From Sphaeroforma sirkka (Eukaryota; Opisthokonta; Ichthyosporea; Ichthyophonida): a DNA stretch of 22,500 nt. Within the stretch, counting starts at the first letter, position 1, and each line of letters starts with the position of its first letter. The position numbers and the translations under genes are program-made. Location: assembly GCA_001586965.3 (NCBI GenBank), contig LUCW03001526.1, positions 117,501-140,000 of the forward strand, read 5' to 3'. Under the pieces are notes generated by a model. That model ran no database searches. It saw only the letters and a list, made by a program, of their open reading frames with translations, and had not been told where the DNA came from. Of this stretch, positions 1-22,500 are shown in pieces.

Positions 1-179
1 ACAAACAGGAGTGAAATACAATTGACATGGTCTGTTCTCAATAAAGCACTCTTAAGAACAACGCTACAATTGCCTTCACCACGACACCCGCTTTGCTGCA
101 AATGGGTATCTGCAGTTGCGAGTAATAACACCACATGCTAATAGAGAACATAAAGCGGTTTCCAGCAGGGCTTACACAC
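1..179 (-). other. Start of a further TUT1 intron; next exon not found
   Basis: Exon 7 ends at 180 with AAG followed by the donor GTGTGTAAG. Reading on to the left edge, a few AG acceptors occur, for example after position 96 on the minus strand, but none opens a segment resembling the expected end of the PAP-associated domain. The remaining exon or exons are therefore probably outside the window. A short exon here cannot be excluded. Confidence 0.5.
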
Positions 180-4584
<4,405 letters not shown>

Positions 4585-5227
4585 TGTTCTTCTGAAGTAT
4601 TCTGAATAAATCTGGAGGGGCGTGATTACACTGACTCTAGTTTTGTCACTGTAAATACTTGGTCCAATCTCGCCGTTTGTTTCGTTGTGTACGTGACGCG
4701 TACGTGTTTAAGAAGTATAGACATTTAATTATGTGTGGACTATGACTGGACAGTTTTTTTAATCTCTCTTCATAGTACATACGGCAACACAAATATTTAA
4801 TACTGTAAATACACAAATAAATAAATAGAAACCGCCAAAATTCGTGTAGCCTTTTATAGATGTGCTCGGCATTTGTTCAACACACGCGAAATACGACATG
4901 TACACGCGGAATAACGCGTTGTGTCTGTTGACTGGGGCACTGGGATGACGACTGTGACTAGCCGAGCCCCGAGGGCCCGTGGTTGCGAGCCGAAAAATCT
5001 GATGACTCCACTGATAAATGTTGCTCGGAGTACACGTGCACTATTATGAATAGATAAACAGGATATATGTATGTGTGTATTTAAACTTATTAAAAATAGA
5101 CTAGACTAGTGTATGCTGTAGACAGTGTATGTACGCGTACACGATAACCACGTACAAGCAGCGACACTTTAATATAGAAACATAGACATATATACATTTA
5201 TACAGTTGAAACCAAGAGTTTGCTATA
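4585..5227. promoter_or_regulatory. Shared divergent promoter interval between TUT1 and RRP12
   Basis: The two start codons face away from each other across 643 bases, which must hold both 5' UTRs and both promoters. I see ACGCGT palindromes at 4696-4701, 4914-4919 and 5133-5138 (the middle and last sit in longer palindromes, AACGCGTT and GTACGCGTAC), further ACGCG cores at 4884-4888 and 4904-4908, and an E-box CACGTG at 5033-5038. The stretch at about 4915-5040 is more GC-rich than its surroundings. No convincing TATA box position can be assigned. A bidirectional promoter is inferred from the layout. A separate 5' UTR exon for either gene cannot be excluded. Confidence 0.6.
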
Positions 5228-16705
<11,478 letters not shown>

Positions 16706-16734
16706 AAGTTGTGGTTTTATCTGAACACAACAAT

Positions 16735-16740
16735 AATAAA
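16735..16740 (+). terminator. RRP12 polyadenylation signal AATAAA
   Basis: A canonical AATAAA begins 30 bases after the TAG stop of RRP12, inside a short AT-rich 3' UTR. A second weaker AT-rich stretch follows at once. The position fits a very short 3' UTR. Confidence 0.65.
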
Positions 16741-17775
16741 TAATATACTTGCTAGCACTAATGAATATAGGAGAATCCGTTTGATACTTTCGTAGTATTT
16801 GCGTTGCCTAAACTTTAACAGAAGCAACCTGCCACATGAGCATATACAACGTCAAAATGTTTAAGTGCGTCTCGAAAACTAAATAGAACGCGAGTGTGGT
16901 CAAATACCACTTATCGGAACTTATACGAGGCAAGGAACACATTCACACGCACAGAAACTAAGTCACCATGACGGCGCAAGGCATTGCAATCGTCGGGCAC
17001 TACAAATACAGTCCACGAAGTGCATAGCCCTCTAGATTTAGTCTTGAGCGAAAATCAGGTTTCCGTCGCACTTGAATCGTAAATTTAGCACAGACCTTAT
17101 CCAGAGGGCATGCGAATAAAACATTTTTTTGACCTCGAATGCGCATCATGAGTGTCCACTGCCACGCAACATGGATGTCCAGGTATACCCTCAAGTACCA
17201 CCTGAGAAGCCTTGTGATAGTCCTCATTGTGGCACAGTACTCTTTTCACATCAGCTTCGAGGAGAGCTACACTCGTATTGAGTTCTGTGTTGCAAAGTTT
17301 ATTAATATACCTTGCCATACATTACTAATAGTAGTGTACATTATCGTTAATGACAGCGCAAATCAGTTGCGATCACTTCTATGCGACAAATAGAGTTGTC
17401 CGTCACTTCTTCCTTAATTCGTGAAAGGCGTTTAACTGCGCGCTGCTCCCGGCATATGATTTGCATTGAGGTACGATACCCGCTTCTACTACGATCGGAT
17501 AACACTACTTTCAAAATTCCTACTAGCCATCCCACTACTTCACGATACGCACCTCTGCTAAGGGGTCCTCCACAGAGTTACGTGAGCGGATATCGTCTTG
17601 TGTCGCAACAAAGTACTCATGGGATAAAAATAGTCATTGGGTGACGTTTCCATTTCGTCTTGTCCCCGGCCATTGCACCCATGCTTAACCACAAAGGCCT
17701 AATCACAAAAACTCAATAATCTAAAAACAGTAGCTGCTGCAGGAACTTGGTAAGTAAATTAGTAGCCAGGTCCGT
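16741..17775. other. Convergent interval between RRP12 and the MPP-beta gene
   Basis: This interval of about 1 kb lies between the 3' ends of two convergent genes. It holds no microsatellite and no recognisable RNA gene. For the upstream minus-strand peptidase gene I find no AATAAA close to its stop; the nearest on that strand is at 17298-17303, about 470 bases away. Some minus-strand open frames of 70-80 codons are present and are listed separately. Confidence 0.6.
17000..17577 (-). other. Possible unrecognised coding segments or remnants on the minus strand
   Basis: Three overlapping open stretches look less random than their surroundings. One at 17577-17347 contains ICREQRAVKRLSRIKEEVTD. 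One at 17318-17097 contains ALLEADVKRVLCHNEDYHKA. One at 17227-17000 ends FTIQVRRKPDFRSRLNLEGY and then a stop. I do not recognise a family in any of them, no consistent splice model joins them, and no convincing start codon context was found. They could be exons of a small gene, a decayed coding remnant, or chance in the peptidase 3' UTR. No function is proposed. Confidence 0.2.
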
Positions 17776-20700
17776 CTATACCGCCGGCGGTAGGAAGGAA
17801 GGCGAAGCTTTTAAGCTTGATGCTTTGGGAAGGTAGTGGACTTGCCCGATTCCAACAACAGCCGGATCCTTCTCATACACATACTTGTGCATTGCCTGCC
17901 AAACAATAAAATCAATTAAGTATCAGCTTCAGATACAGAGTAGCATGGGTCACACACTTAACAGCACGCGTAGTCCACATTCAATACTATGAGCACGTGT
18001 GTATCATCACGTTCATACGACAAGCACGTATATATTATCACGTTCATACTATAAGCACGTATATCCTACCATGACCATAGCTATAACACGGATATACCAT
18101 CCCGTACATACCCATTTATACGTGTATACAGCACGACGACACTTACTGGTATAAGTATTCGGCACGTACAGCGGCTTAGGAAATAAAACATTCAATATTT
18201 TTCACAGATATATGTTGCATATAGATACCTCTTTCACGCTTTACTATTCGCATGAATCATGCAATTTTTTTATTATACAAATATGCGTTAAATATACTTA
18301 GCTCCTTCATGCTCTCCTATTCGCATAAAACATTCAAATATTCTATACTAATATACGTTACATATACTTACCTCTTTCACGCTCTGGGCAGTTACGGCTC
18401 CTATCCGCGCGACAGTCTCTGCAGGAGTCATGCGTCGACCGAGTGACAGCAATTGCCGCCCAATCTCTTCGCTTATGGCAGTGGTGTTCTCCAGGGACAT
18501 GAGCGTTTGCGTTTTGTACTGCCCGAATGTCAAACACGGTGCATTAGTAATATTTAACTTATGTATGCTCATGATTGTATGCCACGACTGCCTACTATTT
18601 GTGAGCATGCGGAACTCAGTTGCCAGCATCACCCTGAAGATAGATTTTTAACGTTCGCATACGCGACAGGCTAGTGTAGACGAACGACGATCAAAGTAGT
18701 TCTAGCCACAACGACACGATATAGACATAGCGAATAGTGACATGGTGCTCACTGAAAACAGACGATACCGCCAGCTACCATGAAGCTCAGCGATAAATCA
18801 TCAAGCACAACTGCTGCTATTCACACGACACGGTATGCACTTCAGCTAAGCGTCTCGTTTGCAGACTGGTTCTCAATAACCGCATCCGTGTCCGTAAGTG
18901 TGTGTTGCACATGGTTCATACACGTGTGTGCGCGTGTACGACGACGACAGAGCCATAATAGATGGTAAAATATCATATTTCCCCTACAGACAAGGAGATA
19001 GACATACCATCTGTCTTTGTGCCTAAGTAAAGTGCTATTGTAAGCTGAGAGGACCCTGTACCACATACTACGCACACAAGCGATGTCCTATGCACCACAC
19101 ACCTTGAGCTTAGCGGCCTCCACCTCCTCTTCCGTCACCTTTTCGCACAGGCGCACAACTTCCCGTTGTACCTCGACCACCGCTTGGGGAAGGGTTTCTC
19201 TGTCTGCGGTTATGTACACGCCCCATAGTCCAGTGTCGTTGTAGCAGGTGTGAAAGGCCATGTACGAATGGGCCAGTCCACGAGTGCCCAGGTTCTTCGC
19301 GAGTTGGGATGTCACGTTGGCTCCATGGCCGAAGGCTCTGCAAGTTGGGGCGGACGACAGGGCCAAACAGGTGAGTCAGGCACACACGAGAAATCACAGT
19401 CGAAGACATATACAGCACGGCGGAAGTGTTGGAGGCCAGTAAACGTTGAAAGCAGAACTACCAGAACGGATCGTTCATCTGTTTTCGTACTGTGAGCTCA
19501 GAGTAGAAGCTTAACGAAATAGAAAGCTCGAACAATCAAGGCGACAATGTACTCCTCCAAGTGCGATAGGACGACACAGCTATGAACTATAATTGTAATT
19601 TCAATTACCCACTTTACGTACCTATTCCAATTACCAACGATAGTGGCGGCGATCATAAGTTCGAAAAAGTCAGGATTTGACCACGCAGAACCTGTAACAA
19701 TTTTTTTTTTGAGACCGATTGATGTCACATAAGCAACCAGAGTGCATACGGCGTGCTATGGAGGGAGTAAAAAGACCTTCATAATGCTAATCGAGAGAGT
19801 AGCGTATGACTTCAAAGCGACAATATGTGTTGCGCCTACATACTGAGAGAAGTGCAAAGGCGGTCAAGTAACAAGTAGACACCTGCAATACGACAAAAAC
19901 TGCTGCGATACGGGAAGGTATTAGAAACGAAAAACTATATACCTTCGAATCCGATACCCACATGTGCTAGATCTTGCTTGTCATCTATTGTGTGCATGTC
20001 TCTACTGAGAAATTTGGGCTTCGTCAATTTCACCACATTGTCGTCCCGGGGGAAGACAGTCAATTGACGTTCAGCTTGTGCAACGATATCAGCATGGTCG
20101 ACACCTAATGACAAAAGTGCAATATATGAGCAAAATAAACCTGGTTTGCGATATATTTCACACAAGATAAACAAGGCCACATGGTCATCCCTAGGGTTGA
20201 CTATCCGCTTGTGCGCCATTGGCACGGCTCATTAATAGCGATGGCTAGCGCAAATATACTATAGCTCTCAAATTACGATGACATCAATAGGTCCACCAAC
20301 TTATAGAGCGCAACGACAATACCTTAATAAATAGCCAAAGATCAAGTATATTATAGTGTACCTTAAATATGACAGCTGGTGCTACTACCATTTTAACACT
20401 CATTCAGGCGATATCTGATGATGATCGTCAGTGGAGATCACACTCATCTCAGCCTTAACGTGATTCAATCATGCAAATTCAACCCGAAACGATTAATTGT
20501 AGACCTTGCCCAAATACTGAACACGACTTAATCCAGTGACTATATTAGACAAACTTCAAAGCCATGTCAAAATAGACATAGAAATGGTAGCAATATGTAG
20601 TCACCCATAAACTAACCATGATCTAAACATCCTCCTAACATAAAAAATACTCCTGTAGTAAACAAACCTCCGACAGCCACCAGAGCGATACGGGGTGCAA

Positions 20701-21771
20701 CATAATTCTTGGTGATATAGTCCTTGAGCATTGTGCGGGTGATTGATTGAATGTTCTGCACCGGCCCGAGAATAGTGGCAGCGAGTGGAGAATCGCCGAA
20801 TGCGGTCTCGTGTAAATGATCAAACACCACTTCTTCCATATTGCTGTTGACCTGAAATAGAAGATATATACACGTGAGTAAACCAGTATATGTTGATTAA
20901 TACTAGTCAAACCTTGCCCTTCAGTATTTAAATATGATCAAGATACCTCCACAGCTAGCAGGGAGTCAGAAATAATGGGGAAACATCAAACATCGTCTAA
21001 ATGTGTAAGGCGAAATGCTATGCAATGAGCCACACACCTCCTCCATTTCACGCAGAATAACGCCTCGCTCGCGTTCAATCTGATTTGGCGGCAGAGTCGA
21101 CTGCTGCAGAATATCCGCCAGAATATTCATGGCCTTCTCAACATCTTGCTTTTGCACCTGCACGTGTTTAAGTATAAATCGGTCAGTACGTATTGCCCAT
21201 AGACAGTCGCGTGAGGCTCTGATGATATCCACCGAGCCCTACGGGTATATATCGCTAGCGCTCGAATCCATACAGACTATCTGTCGGGAACGTGCACGAA
21301 GCGCGAGATGCACGTCACTTGAGTACTACGCTATACAACGAGTCATCATTTCTGGTTTGGCGTCGCACAAAACAATCTTTACCAACCATCCAGATGAGCA
21401 CGAGATTCGCATGATAGAACACAGTCTTCAGGTGTATTCATATTAAAGGCTGAACACGCGGATACGAACGCGCACACAATCCGAAGTGCTGTACTAGAAT
21501 CGGGGTGTCACTAAACGGGTTCCGACAATAGGTACCTTGGCGTAGTACACGGTAGTTTCTCTCGATGTGTAGGCGTTCAGGTGTCCGCCCATGTTCTCTA
21601 TTTCAATCTCCAGGCCATTCTGTGTGCGCGAGGAGGTGCCCTTGAACGCCATATGCTCGAGGAAATGAGCCGTGCCATTCGTTTCGGGTGTCTCAAACCG
21701 CGAGCCTGCATCGATCCACAAACTCACAGTAACTGTTTCGCCACCGGTGCACTCGGTTGCCACTCGCAGAC
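17776..21771 (-). CDS. PMPCB: Mitochondrial processing peptidase beta subunit (5' end off the right edge)
   Basis: The catalytic M16 subunit of the matrix peptidase that removes presequences from imported proteins, working as a dimer with the alpha subunit. Minus-strand exons are 21771-21536, 21157-21038, 20851-20668, 20104-19943, 19691-19622, 19337-19103, 18518-18372 and 17895-17776, all in phase, giving about 423 residues and a TAG stop. The zinc site is intact: HFLEH at 21667-21653 and the third ligand Glu at 21049-21047 in VILREME, 76 positions after the second His as in known beta subunits. Other family blocks are [44 protein letters not shown] and [11 protein letters not shown]. The first visible exon starts with two bases of a split Gly codon, so about 50-60 N-terminal residues with the targeting presequence lie upstream. 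An intact HXXEH argues against bc1 core I, which has usually lost it, although some lineages use one protein for both roles. Confidence 0.93.
17896..18371 (-). other. Last intron of the MPP-beta gene, with two tandem-repeat arrays
   Basis: This 476-base intron runs from donor GTAAGT at 18371 to acceptor TTTGGCAG at 17896. Nearly half of it is repeats: the junction-derived repeats at 18180-18386 (which overlap the exon end) and the 31-base array at 17993-18085. Nothing else is recognisable. Confidence 0.8.
17993..18085. repeat. 31-base imperfect tandem repeat, about 2.5-3 copies
   Basis: Units begin with GCACGT at 17993, 18024 and 18055, an exact 31-base period. The first two units share a TATCACGTTCATAC-like core. 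The third matches at its start and then diverges. The array lies inside the last intron of the peptidase gene. Confidence 0.7.
18180..18386 (-). repeat. Three-copy tandem repeat (about 70-73 bases) of an exon-intron junction
   Basis: On the minus strand the end of the penultimate peptidase exon and the start of its intron recur three times. The exon-end position is 18372 in the true copy and its equivalents are 18302 and 18229, giving spacings of 70 and 73. Each copy has an AGCGTGAAAGAG-like block, then a TATA-rich stretch and a GAATGTTTTAT-like tail. Copy 1 has the working donor GAG/GTAAGT. Copy 2 has GAG/CTAAGT, so its GT is lost. Copy 3 keeps GAG/GTATCT but is preceded by an in-frame TAA. 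Confidence 0.75.
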
Positions 21772-22500
21772 CTACATTCCAGAAAAATGCGACATCAGGT
21801 GAGTAATATATTGACCGCTATGTTATTTGGGCACAGAATTATGAAAACAAAACCGATATGGATACAATTGTTAATTACACTTGAACGCTTGTGCCACGGT
21901 AGTTCCATTCGTCATTTAGGCGACAATCGATAACCACTGTGTAATGACAAAACTGGTGGCATACGACGATGTTGACAACGGTGATAAGTACACATAAGTG
22001 CAATACCACGGGCCTCAAAGTCATTGGGCATGACACAGGAGGAATTCGTACCGATAAGTCTACTGTATTTACAAATAGCTTCAGTATATTTGATCATAAT
22101 CAAACCTACCACTGGACGTATGGTGGATAAGATACAATTCGAATGTCAGAGAGTATATGTTGCGATATTACATGTACATACATAGATGCATACAGACACG
22201 AAACAAACACACATGCACGCCAGCATATATATATATATATATATATTCAGAAATACACATATATATATATAAAATATATGTACATATACATATATGTACA
22301 TATATGTATACCAATACATACATATAAATAAATAATGATATACGTATACAGTTATCTTATAAATACAGACACAAACACATACGTATATATATATGTATAT
22401 TCATTTATACGTACATAAAATATATATACACACAGCCATAACAACACGGGAACATACAACATATATACAAAACTATATGATATATAAATTTAAACATATA
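21772..22500 (-). other. 5' intron of the MPP-beta gene reaching the right edge
   Basis: Upstream of the acceptor GGAATGTAG at 21772 I looked for an exon ending in a Gly codon in phase 1 and encoding a presequence or the conserved strand before GLRVATE. I found none. One open minus-strand stretch at 22112-21912 shows no family resemblance. The far end is CATA and TA simple sequence, with (TA)n at 22225-22246, like the first introns of the other two genes. Confidence 0.55.
22225..22500. repeat. TA/CATA simple sequence at the right edge
   Basis: This contains (TA)n at 22225-22246, short TA runs near 22258 and 22386, and CATA-type repeats up to the window edge. It has no coding content. Confidence 0.8.

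Noticed and set aside
21912-22112. 66-residue minus-strand frame as the missing first exon of the peptidase
   Set aside because: It does not resemble a mitochondrial presequence or the conserved strand before GLRVATE, and it offers no suitable phase 1 donor after a Gly codon.

Overview
This is eukaryotic nuclear DNA from an intron-rich genome. GT-AG introns of about 130 to 3240 bases split every gene. Donors are mostly GTAAGT or GTATGT, and clear TACTAAC/CTAAT-type branch sites are visible. The non-coding DNA is AT-rich and full of (TA)n and (CA)n tracts. The U6 uridylyltransferase has the zinc finger-RRM-nucleotidyltransferase layout known from animal TUT1. Together with the intron style this suggests a holozoan protist, perhaps an ichthyosporean such as Sphaeroforma. 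That placement is a guess from style, not a demonstrated identification.

Three genes can be reconstructed exon by exon, and every splice phase agrees. (1) Minus strand, 4584 down to 180 and continuing past the left edge: a TUT1-like U6 snRNA terminal uridylyltransferase, seven exons and 436 residues visible, 3' end missing. (2) Plus strand, 5228-16705: RRP12, the HEAT-repeat ribosome-biogenesis and export factor, sixteen exons, a complete 1358-residue reading frame and an AATAAA 30 bases after the stop. (3) Minus strand, 21771 down to 17776: the beta subunit of the mitochondrial processing peptidase, eight exons and about 423 residues visible, with the presequence exon(s) beyond the right edge.

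TUT1 and RRP12 are head to head, with start codons 643 bases apart. The shared gap holds five ACGCG cores, three of them full ACGCGT palindromes, and a CACGTG box. The gap may be a bidirectional promoter joining a U6 snRNA maturation gene to an rRNA maturation gene. The longest microsatellites lie in the first introns of these two genes, on both sides of the gap. RRP12 and the peptidase gene converge on a roughly 1-kb interval (16741-17775) that contains some unexplained minus-strand open reading frames.

I see no transposon, CRISPR array, tRNA or rRNA gene, or novel multi-gene system. The most unusual structural feature is a three-copy tandem duplication of an exon-intron junction in the last intron of the peptidase gene (about 18180-18386).
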